From the NCBI GenBank assembly GCA_020025475.1, contig JAHHSA010000006.1, positions 4,241-68,240 on the forward strand: DNA of 64,000 bases, read 5' to 3'. The notes beneath the pieces were generated by a model. That model was not told the origin of the DNA, ran no database searches, and worked only from the letters and a program-made list of their open reading frames with translations. Of the stretch, positions 35,605-44,735 are shown one piece after another. A program made the position numbers and the translations under genes. How positions within the stretch are numbered: position 1 is the first letter of the stretch; each line of letters opens with the position of its first letter. Origin of the DNA: Oscillibacter sp. Its GTDB lineage: Bacteria; Bacillota; Clostridia; Oscillospirales; Oscillospiraceae.

Positions 35605-38157
35605 TCATGGCTTTCGGCTGTAGGGAGTGTCAGTCAGAGGCAGGCTGGTGCGGAACTGACCGTCAAATCGATAGTAGGCATCCGCAATAGCAGGTGCCGT
35701 AGGGATGGACGTGATCTCGCCGATGCCAATGGCCCCACAGGCCACATCCAGCCCCTCCTTCTCCACAATGATGGGCACGATCCTGGGGATCTGGTGTGCC
35801 CGGAACAGTCCCAGGGTGCCAAACTTGGCGGTGGGCTTGCAGTCGGTCAGCGGGTAGTTCTCTGTCAAGGCATAGCCCATAGACATCACCACACCGCCCT
35901 CGATCTGGCCTTCCAGAGACAGGGGGTTGACTGCCTTACCCACATCATGAGCGGCCACGATCTCCTGAATCTTGCCCTCATCATCCAGAATGCAGATCTG
36001 TGTGGCATAACCGTAGGCGATATGGCTGATGGGATTGGGTACATCCGCTCCCAGAGGGTCGGTCTTACCAAAATATTCGGCGTAGAACTCCTGACCGTTA
36101 AGTGCTTCAAGGCTCTTCCCTTCCAGTGCTGCCTTCAGATCCTGGCAGGCACGGCGAACAGCCTCACCGGTAAACAGCGTCTGGCGGGAGCCGGACGTGG
36201 TACCGGAGTCCGGTGAGAGATATGTGTTGGACCTCTCATAAACCACCTTGTCGGGCGTGATGCCAGTCTGCTCGTAAATCATCTGCGTCAGAACAGTGCC
36301 CAAGCCCTGACCAATGCAGGAGGCACCGGCAAAAATATGAACCTTTCCGCCGTCCACCACCAGACGGACACGGCCGGTATCAGGCAGGCCCACGCCGACG
36401 CCGGAATTCTTCATGGCGCAGGCAATCCCTACATGCTTGGCAGCATCCATGTAGGGCTTCACTGCCTCCAGGGTCTCCACCAAGCCGGTGGAGTTATCCA
36501 CGATCTGTCCGTTGGGCAGCTCCTGACCGGGACGAATGGCGTTGCGGTAGCGGATCTCCCAGGGAGAAATTCCCACCACATCGGCCATCTTATTGAGCAT
36601 GGTTTCAATTGCGAAACAAGTCTGCGTGACGCCGAAGCCGCGGAACGCGCCTGCGGGGGGATTATTGGTGTAGTATGCGTAGCCGTCAATGGCAAAGTTC
36701 TGATAGTTGTAAGGTCCGGCGGCATGCGTACACGCACGTTCCAGCACAGGGCCGCCCAGAGAGGCATAAGCACCGGTATCGGCCACCACTTCTGCGATGA
36801 CGCCCTGGATCATGCCGTTTTCATCACAACCCAGCGTGAAATCCATCTCCATGGGGTGACGCTTTGGGTGAACCAGGATGCTCTCGGCACGGCTCAGCTT
36901 CACCTTCACAGGACGCTTGGTCAGATAGGCAATCAAAGCTGCATGATGCTGTGCCGTCACGTCCTCCTTGCCGCCGAAACCGCCGCCAACCAGACAGTTG
37001 CGGACCTTGACCTTCTCAGCGGGCAGATCCAGCATTCCCATGATCTCATGCTGGGTATCGTAGGCGCTCTGGTCAGAGGAGAGCACCAGCACGCCATCCC
37101 CGTCGGGGTAAGCTACAGAACACTCAGGCTCCAGGAAGGCATGCTCCGTCCAGGGAGTGGAGAAATGCTCTTTGAGCACATACTTGGACTTTTCAATAGC
37201 ACCTTTGGCGTCACCGCGGTGCACCTGCTTATGGGTCAGCAGATTGCCGGTCTTGTGCACCAGAGGTGCATCAGGGGCCATGGCCTCTTGGGGATTGCGG
37301 ACCATGGGCAGAACCTCATACTCCACTTTAATGAGGGCCTTTGCCTTTTCCAGAGTCTCCTGATCCTCAGCGGCTACCAGGCAAATGGCATCGCCCAGGT
37401 AATGCGTAATATCCCCCACAGCAATCATGGTGTCCCAGTCCTTCATCAAGTGCCCCACCTTGTTTTTGCCGGGCACGTCCTCTGCGGTGTACACGCCCAC
37501 CACGCCGGGAAGGGCTTTGGCCTCTTCCGTGTGAATGGCCAGAACTCTGGCTCTGGGGTGTGCGCTGCGGACTGCGCTGCCGTACAACATTCCCTCCGCA
37601 TAAACGTCGTCGGTATAAAGGCCGGTACCGGTCACCTTCTCCGCAACATCGATCCGAGGCACCCGCTGACCTAGAGACCAATTTTTCGGCATCTCAGGCA
37701 CCACACCAGCCCGGAAGAGATCAGCTGCCATCAAAATAGCATCAATGATCTTCACATAGCCGGTGCAGCGACAGATGTTATTGCGGATGGCATAGGCGGC
37801 CTCTTCCCGAGTAGGGTTCAGGTTCTTGTCCAGAAGTCCCTTGGCGCAAATTACCATTCCGGGAATACAAAAGCCACACTGCACTGCGCCAGCAGCACCG
37901 AATGCATATGTATAAACATCTTTCTCAAAATCAGACAAGCCCTCGATGGTCACAATGGTCTTGCCTTCCATCTTATCCGTCATTGGAATGCAGGATTTGG
38001 TCGGCTTTCCATCAATGAGAACAGAGCAGGTACCACAAGCACCCTCACTGCATCCGTCCTTCACGCTGGTGAGATGCAGTTCATCTCTCAGGTAACGGAT
38101 CAGCTTCTGATTCTTCTCTACAGTTACGCTCTGTCCGTTCACAGTAAAAGTTGCCAT
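35605..38157 (-). CDS. Fused 2Fe-2S/molybdopterin xanthine dehydrogenase, selenium-dependent type
   Basis: 850-residue single chain. The N-terminal ~155 residues form the ferredoxin and helical 2Fe-2S domains (GCSEGACGTCSVLIDGK, QCGFCIPG, CRCTGY). The remainder is the molybdopterin-binding region (PRIDVAEKVTGTGLYTDD, VGGGFGGKEDV, GAFRGFGVTQ, GASCIGQGLG, AIGIGEITSIPTAPAI). This fused layout without an FAD domain is typical of the selenium-dependent xanthine dehydrogenase family, in which selenium is a labile ligand rather than selenocysteine; no in-frame UGA is needed or seen. The start is ATG 38157 after AAAGGAGAG. Electrons could pass to XdhB or YgfK, but this is inference. Confidence 0.88.
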   Translation of the reverse strand: MATFTVNGQSVTVEKNQKLIRYLRDELHLTSVKDGCSEGACGTCSVLIDGKPTKSCIPMTDKMEGKTIVTIEGLSDFEKDVYTYAFGAAGAVQCGFCIPGMVICAKGLLDKNLNPTREEAAYAIRNNICRCTGYVKIIDAILMAADLFRAGVVPEMPKNWSLGQRVPRIDVAEKVTGTGLYTDDVYAEGMLYGSAVRSAHPRARVLAIHTEEAKALPGVVGVYTAEDVPGKNKVGHLMKDWDTMIAVGDITHYLGDAICLVAAEDQETLEKAKALIKVEYEVLPMVRNPQEAMAPDAPLVHKTGNLLTHKQVHRGDAKGAIEKSKYVLKEHFSTPWTEHAFLEPECSVAYPDGDGVLVLSSDQSAYDTQHEIMGMLDLPAEKVKVRNCLVGGGFGGKEDVTAQHHAALIAYLTKRPVKVKLSRAESILVHPKRHPMEMDFTLGCDENGMIQGVIAEVVADTGAYASLGGPVLERACTHAAGPYNYQNFAIDGYAYYTNNPPAGAFRGFGVTQTCFAIETMLNKMADVVGISPWEIRYRNAIRPGQELPNGQIVDNSTGLVETLEAVKPYMDAAKHVGIACAMKNSGVGVGLPDTGRVRLVVDGGKVHIFAGASCIGQGLGTVLTQMIYEQTGITPDKVVYERSNTYLSPDSGTTSGSRQTLFTGEAVRRACQDLKAALEGKSLEALNGQEFYAEYFGKTDPLGADVPNPISHIAYGYATQICILDDEGKIQEIVAAHDVGKAVNPLSLEGQIEGGVVMSMGYALTENYPLTDCKPTAKFGTLGLFRAHQIPRIVPIIVEKEGLDVACGAIGIGEITSIPTAPAIADAYYRFDGQFRTSLPLTDTPYSRKP

Positions 38158-38184
38158 CTTTGTTACTCTCCTTTCAATCTCCGT

Positions 38185-38198
38185 GACCAACCTTGGTC
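38185..38198. repeat. Second dyad in the leader of the fused dehydrogenase
   Basis: GACCAA-CC-TTGGTC, perfect 6-base arms. It could be an additional protein site or an RNA hairpin before the start codon. Confidence 0.35.
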
Positions 38199-38222
38199 TG
38201 CGGTTTCACTGAAAAGGTCACA

Positions 38223-38240
38223 AAAAAGGTCGACCTTTTT
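38223..38240. promoter_or_regulatory. 18-bp palindrome at the fused dehydrogenase promoter (candidate operator)
   Basis: AAAAAGGTCGACCTTTTT is a perfect palindrome just after the predicted transcription start. An extra half site AAAAGGTC lies at 38212-38219. The core AAAGGT-NN-ACCTTT is the same as at 16393-16410 before ssnA. Confidence 0.65.
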
Positions 38241-38250
38241 CTTTTTGTAT

Positions 38251-38279
38251 ATCATACAATAATCTTCAGCTTCCTGCAA
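38251..38279 (-). promoter_or_regulatory. Promoter of the fused dehydrogenase
   Basis: TTGCAG (38274-38279), 17-base spacer, TATGAT (38251-38256) on the minus strand. The start would fall near 38244, directly against the palindrome. Confidence 0.8.
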
Positions 38280-38308
38280 GCCTTCTTTATGTAATTTCGT
38301 TATACTAC

Positions 38309-38941
38309 TTAATATACAGCGCCTGGAATCTCCCATCCAACAAGTAAAGTTCCACTCCGGACAGACACCAAAGCTGTATCCTCCAGAATATGGTTGCTGA
38401 CACCAATGGGAACTCCCTGTGTCAATTCCCCATCTTCCAGCCTGTACTGAACGCCCCGCAGGGTGATCCCCTCAGCCCGGTCTCCCATACAGAAGACCGA
38501 CAGCAGTCCCCACTCCACCGTTTTAGGGATGGTAATGCTTTCGTCCCGGAGAACCGTCCAGACGAAGTCATTGTCATAGAGATACCCATGAGCACCGTGC
38601 TGCCGGAGAAACAGCAGTGCCTGCATATTGGCAATGGTGTGGTCGGTCCGCTTTCCCCCCGTGCCGCCGTAGAGATAAAACACTGTGCAGCCCTGAGCCA
38701 GACCAGTGCGGATTGCCAGCATGGTGTCGGTATCATCCTTCTCCACCGGAGACCGGGATACATTTTCAAAGTCTGCCGGCTGCTCCATGGAATCAAAATC
38801 TCCCAGCAGCTGATGGGGGGTGATTCCCGCCGCCTTACAGTTTTCATACCCGGCATCCGCAGCAAGGATCAGATCCCCGGGGGCAGGCAGCTCGTGCATT
38901 CCATAAAAAGTCCCCGCAGAAAAAATAAAACAACGCTTCAT
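38309..38941 (-). CDS. thiN: Thiamine pyrophosphokinase
   Basis: Transfers pyrophosphate from ATP to thiamine, giving TPP. The 210 residues have the TPK catalytic pattern (LILAADAGYENCKAAG, HQLLGDFDSM, EKDDTDTMLAI, then GGTGGKRTDHTIANM) and a C-terminal thiamine-binding beta domain. The start is ATG 38941 because GGGAG lies 8 bases upstream; the ATG seven codons earlier is less well placed. It is divergent from the thioesterase gene. Confidence 0.93.
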   Translation of the reverse strand: MKRCFIFSAGTFYGMHELPAPGDLILAADAGYENCKAAGITPHQLLGDFDSMEQPADFENVSRSPVEKDDTDTMLAIRTGLAQGCTVFYLYGGTGGKRTDHTIANMQALLFLRQHGAHGYLYDNDFVWTVLRDESITIPKTVEWGLLSVFCMGDRAEGITLRGVQYRLEDGELTQGVPIGVSNHILEDTALVSVRSGTLLVGWEIPGAVY

Positions 38942-39110
38942 AGGCGCATCTCCCTTGTTCATTTATATGCTCAGTGTATCATGATTCCCTTCTTCGTTCA
39001 ATTCACCTCCCCCCGCGAAACGTCATTTTTCTCCAGATCTTCTGTTTTTCCTTGCGTCCGGTTCAAAGATCATGTAAACTATTCTGGAACAAACAAAGGA
39101 GGATTCTCTT

Positions 39111-39506
39111 ATGATTCTGATCGGTACCAAGTGCCAGCTGCAGCAGGTCGTCACCGAAGACCTGACCGCCTCTCAAATCGGTTCTGGTATGCTGCCCGTG
39201 TTTGGCACTCCCTTTATGTGTGCCATGATGGAGAATGCCGCCATGACCTGCCTCCAGAGCTTTCTGGAAGACGGCCAGGGCAGCGTGGGTACTCACCTGG
39301 ACGTGAGCCACGACGCTCCCACCCCAGTGGGCATGACTGTGTGGGCTGAGGCTGAGATCTTCGCTGTGTCTGAAAATGGCAAGATGGTGGACTTCAAGGT
39401 CAAAGCATGGGACGAAAAGGGTCCCATCGGCCAGGGCATACACACCCGTGCCATCATCAACAACGAGCGCTTTGTCAACAAGTGCAATGCCAAGCTGGAC
39501 AAGTAA
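39111..39506 (+). CDS. Hot-dog thioesterase, FlK-like family
   Basis: 131-residue single-domain hot-dog protein. The family signature is visible: SGMLPVFGTPFMCAMMENAA, GTHLDVSHDAPTPVGMTV, then FKVKAWDEKGPIGQGIHTRA. Relatives include fluoroacetyl-CoA thioesterase, but most are uncharacterised acyl-CoA thioesterases. The H-x-D-V-S-H-x-A-P-T-P motif is typical of the group. An AAAGGAGGA site precedes ATG 39111, and a terminator follows. The substrate is unknown. Confidence 0.82.
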   Translation: MILIGTKCQLQQVVTEDLTASQIGSGMLPVFGTPFMCAMMENAAMTCLQSFLEDGQGSVGTHLDVSHDAPTPVGMTVWAEAEIFAVSENGKMVDFKVKAWDEKGPIGQGIHTRAIINNERFVNKCNAKLDK

Positions 39507-39516
39507 CCACAGGCAT

Positions 39517-39558
39517 AAAGAAAGTGGAGCAGCATGCAAGCTGCTCCACTTTCTTTTT
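39517..39558 (+). terminator. Terminator of the thioesterase gene
   Basis: AGAAAGTGGAGCAGC / GCTGCTCCACTTTCT followed by TTTT. Confidence 0.9.
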
Positions 39559-39623
39559 ATGATTCGCCCTGGTCCGCAAAACCAGGCATGTGGTGCGGCA
39601 ATCGAGTTGCCACACCACATATT

Positions 39624-42600
39624 TTAAAATAGTGTGATCTGACTGGTATCTGCCATACCAGCAAAGGCTCCCAGTTTTTTCAGCTGTTCAATATTGGTTT
39701 TGGAGAGCTTGTTGCAGCAAAGAGCAAATTCCTCAATGGAGACAAACTCCTTCCCCTTCCGCTTTTCCACGGTGTCATAGGCCGCAGACTCGCCCAGACC
39801 ATGAACTGAGGACAGCGGCGGCAGCAGACCGTTTTCAGTCACCTTGAACTTGGTGGCATCCGAGTTGTAGATGTCGATGGTATCAAAGTGGAAGCCTCGG
39901 AGATAGAACTCATAGCAAACTTCCAACGTCGTCATCAGGTCCTTTTCCACTGCTGTGGCGTCTTTATTATTTTCGATTTCCTTGATTTTCCGCTTGACTG
40001 CCTCTTTTCCGGCACAGCAGTATTCTGCGTCGAATGCCTTGGCGCGGACCGTGAAGAAGGTAGCATAGAAAGCCAGCGGCTCATGGACCTTATACCAGGC
40101 AATCCGGAAGGCCATCATAACATACGCCACTGCGTGGGCCTTGGGGAACAGATAACCGATCTTCGCCAACGAATCGATGTACCAGGCAGGGACATCATGC
40201 TCTTGCATGGCCTCCACCCAGCCCTCATCAAAGCCACCCTTTTTCACCTTGCCCTTACGAACCTTCTCCATAATCTTAAAGGACATCTTGGGATCCAGAC
40301 CCTTGGAGATCAGGTAGAGCATAATATCGTCACGGCAGCCCACGGTTTCCAGAACGGTTGCCGTACCGCTGACGATCAGATCACGGGCGTTGCCCATCCA
40401 CACGTCAGTACCGTGAGAAAATCCGGACAGACGCACCAAGGTGTTGAAGTCCTTAGGCTGCGTGTCGATCAGCATCTGCCGGGTAAACCGCGTGTTGAAT
40501 TCCGGGATGGCTACTGCACCGGTGGGGCCAAGAATCTCGTCATTTTCATAGCCCAGCACCTTGCTGGAGGTGAAAATAGACATGGTGTCCGGGTCATCCA
40601 GCCGGATGGAATGCGGGTCCACACCGGTCAGGTCCTCCATCATACGGACCATGGTAGGGTCATCGTGTCCCAGCATATCCAGCTTCAGGATGTTTGCCTC
40701 CATGGAGTGATATTCAAAATGAGTGGTAATCGTGTCGGTATCGTCAGCATCTGCCGGGTGCTGTACCGGGCAGAAATCTTCCATGTCCTTGTCGTCCGGC
40801 ACAACCACCAGGCCGCCAGGGTGCTGGCCGGTGGTACGTCGGGTGCCGACACAACCCAGAGTGAGACGGTTTTCTTCTGCCCTGCCTGCCACAATCCCGT
40901 TTTCCTCCAAATACTTCTTCACGAAGCCGTAAGCCGTTTTTTCCGCGAGCGTACCAATGGTACCGGCACGGAAGACCTGCGTCTCACCGAACATCTCAAT
41001 GGCATGACGGTGCGCTTTGGCCTGATACTCACCAGAAAAGTTCAGATCGATATCAGGGACTTTGCCGCCGCCATAGCCAAGGAAGGTTTCAAAAGGGATG
41101 TCGAAGCCATCCTTGATATACTCAGTGCCGCAGACCGGACAGACCTTATCCGGCATATCCGCACCGCAGCCATAGGAGCCATCCAAAATGAATTCACTGT
41201 TCTTGCAGTTGGGGCAGCGATAGTGAGGTGGCAGGGAGTTCACTTCTGTAATGCCGGACATATACGCCACCAGAGACGAGCCAACGGAGCCTCGGGAGCC
41301 GACCAGATAGCCATTCTCCAGACTGCGCTGAACCAGCTTCTGTGCTGACATATAAACCACGTCGTATTTTCCCAGAATGCCGCCCAGCTCCACATTCAGA
41401 CGATCCACAATCAGCTGAGGGGGATTGTCTCCGTAGAGCTCATGGACCTTCTCCCAAACCAGTCTGTTCAAATCCTCCTCAGAGTTTTCCAGACGGGGCG
41501 GAAACAGCTCAGCGGGCAGCAGCTCAAAAGTTTCGATCTGGTCAGCCACCAGCCGGGTATTGGTCACCACCACCTCGTAGGCCTTCTCTTCCCCCAGATA
41601 GCTGAATTCCTTCAGCATTTCATCGGTGGTTTTAAAGTAGATGGGCAGGGACTCATTGGCGTCCGGGAATTTCTTGGAGGCCAGCAAGATATGGCGGTAC
41701 ACCTCATCCTCTGGCTCCAGGAAGTGGACATCACCGGTGGCGCACACCGGCTTGTTCAGTTCCTCGCCCAACCGGATGATGGTACGATTGAATTCCTTCA
41801 GCTCCTCCACGGATTGCACTTCGCCATTGCGCAGCATGAACATATTGTTGCACAGGGGCTGGATCTCCAGGTAGTCGTAGAAGCTGGCAATGCGTTTCAG
41901 CTCGTCCCAATCCTTGTGATCTGTCACTGCCTTGAACAGCTCACCAGCCTCGCAGGCAGCGCCCACAATGATACCCTCCCGGTGTTCCATCAGCAGGCTC
42001 TTTGGAATGGTGGGAACACGCTTGAAGTATTTCAGGTTGGAGGCTGAAATCATCTGGTAGAGATTCTTGAGGCCCACCTTATTCCGCGCCAGCAGGATGA
42101 TGTGCTTGGGAAAGCGGTTCGATTTGCTTCCCAGCGGCCGCAGCTTTTCCATCTCCGGATTCACGGACTGCAGGGTGTGAATCCCCTTTTCGTGAAGCAT
42201 CTGCCAGAAGGGAATCAGCATATAGCCCACGGTTGCGGCATCGTCACTGGCCCGGTGGTGGTTGAACGCAGGAAGATCCAGGTGTTCTGCCACAATGTCC
42301 AGCTTGTATTTGCCCAGCTTGGGCAGCAGATTCTGGGCCAGAATCAACGAGTCCACATAAGTAGGATTGAAGGCCAGCCCCACCTTGCGGCAGCCCTCCC
42401 GAATAAAACCGATATCAAACTCCGCATTGTGGGCGGCCAGAGGGCGGCCATCTACGAATTCCAGGAACTTTGTCAGCGCCTCCTTCAGCTGGGGCGCATC
42501 CTTGAGCATCTCATCTGTAATACCGGTGAGACCGATGATCTCCGGTGTCAGCCGCCGGTTGGGGTTGACAAAGGTCTGGAACCGCTCGCAGATCTCTCCG

Positions 42601-43610
42601 TTGCGCAGTACCACTGCACCGATTTCGGTGATAGCCTCTCGGGAAACCTTCAAACCCGTAGTCTCAATATCAAAGCACACAAACTCACCGTCCAGGCTGC
42701 AATCCTGGGTTCCGTGGACGACAATCCGGTCATCAATGTTATTGATGAAATACCCTTCAACACCATAGAGAATCTTGATCTTGTCTCCCGCTGCGTGCCA
42801 CGCATCCGGGAAGGACTGGGCCACTCCGTGGTCGGTGATGGCAATGGCGGGATGGCCCCAGCGGATCGCTTGCTTCACCGCTTCAGTAGTGTCTGTCAGG
42901 GCATCCATGTTGCTCATCTTTGTATGCAGATGCAGTTCTACCCGCTTCACCGGAGCCGTGTCTTTCCGGCCCTCATGCTCAATCACATTGATGTGATAGG
43001 GGTTGAGCTGAATGTCCTTGCCGTCCCAGGTGGGCTCCATCTTGCCCTGGACACAGAGCCACATTCCCTTTTTGATGCTGCTCTCCAGGCCCTGGGCTTC
43101 CTTGGCGGTCAGATTCTTCATCACGGTCACCGAGTTGGTGTAGTCGGTCATATCGAAGCTCATGCGCCACATACCAGGTCGGCGGGTCTCCCGGATCTCC
43201 ACTGCAAACACCTTGCCCGACACGGTGGCTATCCCCATTTTCAGATTCAAATCCTTCATGGGGCCGGGTTTTGTCTTGATGGGATTTCCCATCAGGACCT
43301 TGCCCCCCTTCTCTCCCTTTCCACCGGACGCGGCAGGGGCAAAGGACTCCGCGGAGCGAGGCGGTTCCGGCAGCTTACTGGTCACCTTCAAGCGCACATC
43401 CCGGAACCCGTAAACCTCCCGGAGGCAGTCTTTCAGGAACTGCTGATCTCCTTCTGGAAACTCGGTTTTGACGGTCAGCTGCAGCTCGATACTCATGCTG
43501 CCCTGGTCAATGATCACTCCGGTGAGAATGGCACCGGTCAGCTTCAGCCGAAGCTGACCGGAGTATTGCAGTTCCGAAAACATATCAAAAAACGGAATAT
43601 CCCTAGACAT
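39624..43610 (-). CDS. polC: DNA polymerase III subunit alpha, PolC type
   Basis: Replicative polymerase of low-GC Gram-positives with built-in proofreading. The 1328 residues have an OB-fold region, a PHP domain (RVELHLHTKMSNMDAL; AITDHGVAQ), a DnaQ-like exonuclease inserted in PHP (FVCFDIETTGL; AAHNAEFDIGF; HHRASDDA), the palm and fingers with a zinc-binding Cys set (YRCPNCKNSEF, VCPVCGTEYI), PDIDLNFSGEYQ and the C-terminal tau-binding region. The start is ATG 43610; upstream in-frame codons lack a ribosome site. It is the last gene of the pyrH-to-polC run. Confidence 0.97.
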   Translation of the reverse strand: MSRDIPFFDMFSELQYSGQLRLKLTGAILTGVIIDQGSMSIELQLTVKTEFPEGDQQFLKDCLREVYGFRDVRLKVTSKLPEPPRSAESFAPAASGGKGEKGGKVLMGNPIKTKPGPMKDLNLKMGIATVSGKVFAVEIRETRRPGMWRMSFDMTDYTNSVTVMKNLTAKEAQGLESSIKKGMWLCVQGKMEPTWDGKDIQLNPYHINVIEHEGRKDTAPVKRVELHLHTKMSNMDALTDTTEAVKQAIRWGHPAIAITDHGVAQSFPDAWHAAGDKIKILYGVEGYFINNIDDRIVVHGTQDCSLDGEFVCFDIETTGLKVSREAITEIGAVVLRNGEICERFQTFVNPNRRLTPEIIGLTGITDEMLKDAPQLKEALTKFLEFVDGRPLAAHNAEFDIGFIREGCRKVGLAFNPTYVDSLILAQNLLPKLGKYKLDIVAEHLDLPAFNHHRASDDAATVGYMLIPFWQMLHEKGIHTLQSVNPEMEKLRPLGSKSNRFPKHIILLARNKVGLKNLYQMISASNLKYFKRVPTIPKSLLMEHREGIIVGAACEAGELFKAVTDHKDWDELKRIASFYDYLEIQPLCNNMFMLRNGEVQSVEELKEFNRTIIRLGEELNKPVCATGDVHFLEPEDEVYRHILLASKKFPDANESLPIYFKTTDEMLKEFSYLGEEKAYEVVVTNTRLVADQIETFELLPAELFPPRLENSEEDLNRLVWEKVHELYGDNPPQLIVDRLNVELGGILGKYDVVYMSAQKLVQRSLENGYLVGSRGSVGSSLVAYMSGITEVNSLPPHYRCPNCKNSEFILDGSYGCGADMPDKVCPVCGTEYIKDGFDIPFETFLGYGGGKVPDIDLNFSGEYQAKAHRHAIEMFGETQVFRAGTIGTLAEKTAYGFVKKYLEENGIVAGRAEENRLTLGCVGTRRTTGQHPGGLVVVPDDKDMEDFCPVQHPADADDTDTITTHFEYHSMEANILKLDMLGHDDPTMVRMMEDLTGVDPHSIRLDDPDTMSIFTSSKVLGYENDEILGPTGAVAIPEFNTRFTRQMLIDTQPKDFNTLVRLSGFSHGTDVWMGNARDLIVSGTATVLETVGCRDDIMLYLISKGLDPKMSFKIMEKVRKGKVKKGGFDEGWVEAMQEHDVPAWYIDSLAKIGYLFPKAHAVAYVMMAFRIAWYKVHEPLAFYATFFTVRAKAFDAEYCCAGKEAVKRKIKEIENNKDATAVEKDLMTTLEVCYEFYLRGFHFDTIDIYNSDATKFKVTENGLLPPLSSVHGLGESAAYDTVEKRKGKEFVSIEEFALCCNKLSKTNIEQLKKLGAFAGMADTSQITLF

Positions 43611-43677
43611 CTTTTCTTCCTTTTCCCATAGACAGTGAAACCGCAGCGCATGAGTACGCCGCAGCCTCACAGGTTCC

Positions 43678-44715
43678 TTATAATTTATCGATCTCGTGCA
43701 TCAAAGCGTCCACAAGCTGATCCTGTGGAACCTTGTAAAGGATTTCTCCCTTACGGAACAGCAGTCCCTCTCCATTGCCGCCGGCAATGCCGATATCAGC
43801 AGCAGAGGCCTCACCTGGTCCATTAACCGCACAGCCCATGACCGCAACTGTGATATTTTTATTGCAGTTTGCCAGTCTCCGCTCCACCTCTTCGGCAATG
43901 GGGATGAGGTCAATGCGGGTTCGGCCGCAGGTTGGGCAGGCAATCAGGTTGACGCCCTGCCTGCGCAGACCTGCCGCCTTTAAAATCTTGTGAGCGGCGT
44001 AGATCTCCTCCACGGGGTCTGCCGTCAGCGTCACGCGCAGAGTGTCGCCGATGCCCAGGCACAGCAGACCGCCAATGCCCATAGCAGATTTGATCATGCC
44101 CATCGAGGGAGTGCCGGCCTCCGTAACGCCCAGGTGCAGCGGATACTCCGTCTGCTGGCTCAGCAGCTGGTAGGCCTTCATAGTCAGGGGCACATCAGAG
44201 CACTTGACACTGATGCAGATATCATCAAAATCGAACTTGTTCAGCAGCCGGACGTGGCCCATGGCGCTTTCCACGAGCGCCTCTGCCGTCACGCCGCCGT
44301 ACTTGGACCGCAGCTCTTTTTCCAGCGAGCCGCCGTTGACACCGATGCGAATGGGCAGGTTTTTTCTCCGGCATATGTTTGCCACAGCCTTCACGTTTTC
44401 CTCAGCGCCGATGTTTCCGGGATTGATGCGGATGGCGTCGATGCCCCGCTCCGCCACTTCCAGTGCATACTTGTAATTGAAGTGGATATCGGCAACCAGC
44501 GGAATATGAATGCGCTCCTTGATGCGGTCCACGGCCTCAGCCGCAGCCTGATCCGGGATGGCGACGCGAATGATCTCGCAGCCTGCCTCCTCCAGCTTCA
44601 AAATCTGGGCGACAGTAGCTTCCACATCATCGGTCCTGGTATTGCACATGGACTGAATGGACACCGGAGCGCCGCCGCCCACTGCCACATTGCCAACCAT
44701 CAGTTTCTTTGTCAT
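43678..44715 (-). CDS. ispG: 4-hydroxy-3-methylbut-2-enyl diphosphate synthase
   Basis: 4Fe-4S enzyme of the MEP isoprenoid pathway. The 345-residue compact bacterial form has VSIQSMCNTRTDD near the start, RINPGNIG in the barrel, and cluster cysteines in ACPTCGRTRID and MGCAVNGPGE. The start is ATG 44715, with GAGAGGAG upstream; 38 further in-frame codons overlap the end of rseP. It lies between rseP and polC. Confidence 0.97.
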   Translation of the reverse strand: MTKKLMVGNVAVGGGAPVSIQSMCNTRTDDVEATVAQILKLEEAGCEIIRVAIPDQAAAEAVDRIKERIHIPLVADIHFNYKYALEVAERGIDAIRINPGNIGAEENVKAVANICRRKNLPIRIGVNGGSLEKELRSKYGGVTAEALVESAMGHVRLLNKFDFDDICISVKCSDVPLTMKAYQLLSQQTEYPLHLGVTEAGTPSMGMIKSAMGIGGLLCLGIGDTLRVTLTADPVEEIYAAHKILKAAGLRRQGVNLIACPTCGRTRIDLIPIAEEVERRLANCNKNITVAVMGCAVNGPGEASAADIGIAGGNGEGLLFRKGEILYKVPQDQLVDALMHEIDKL

Positions 44716-44735
44716 GACTAAAGTCTCCTCTCCGC

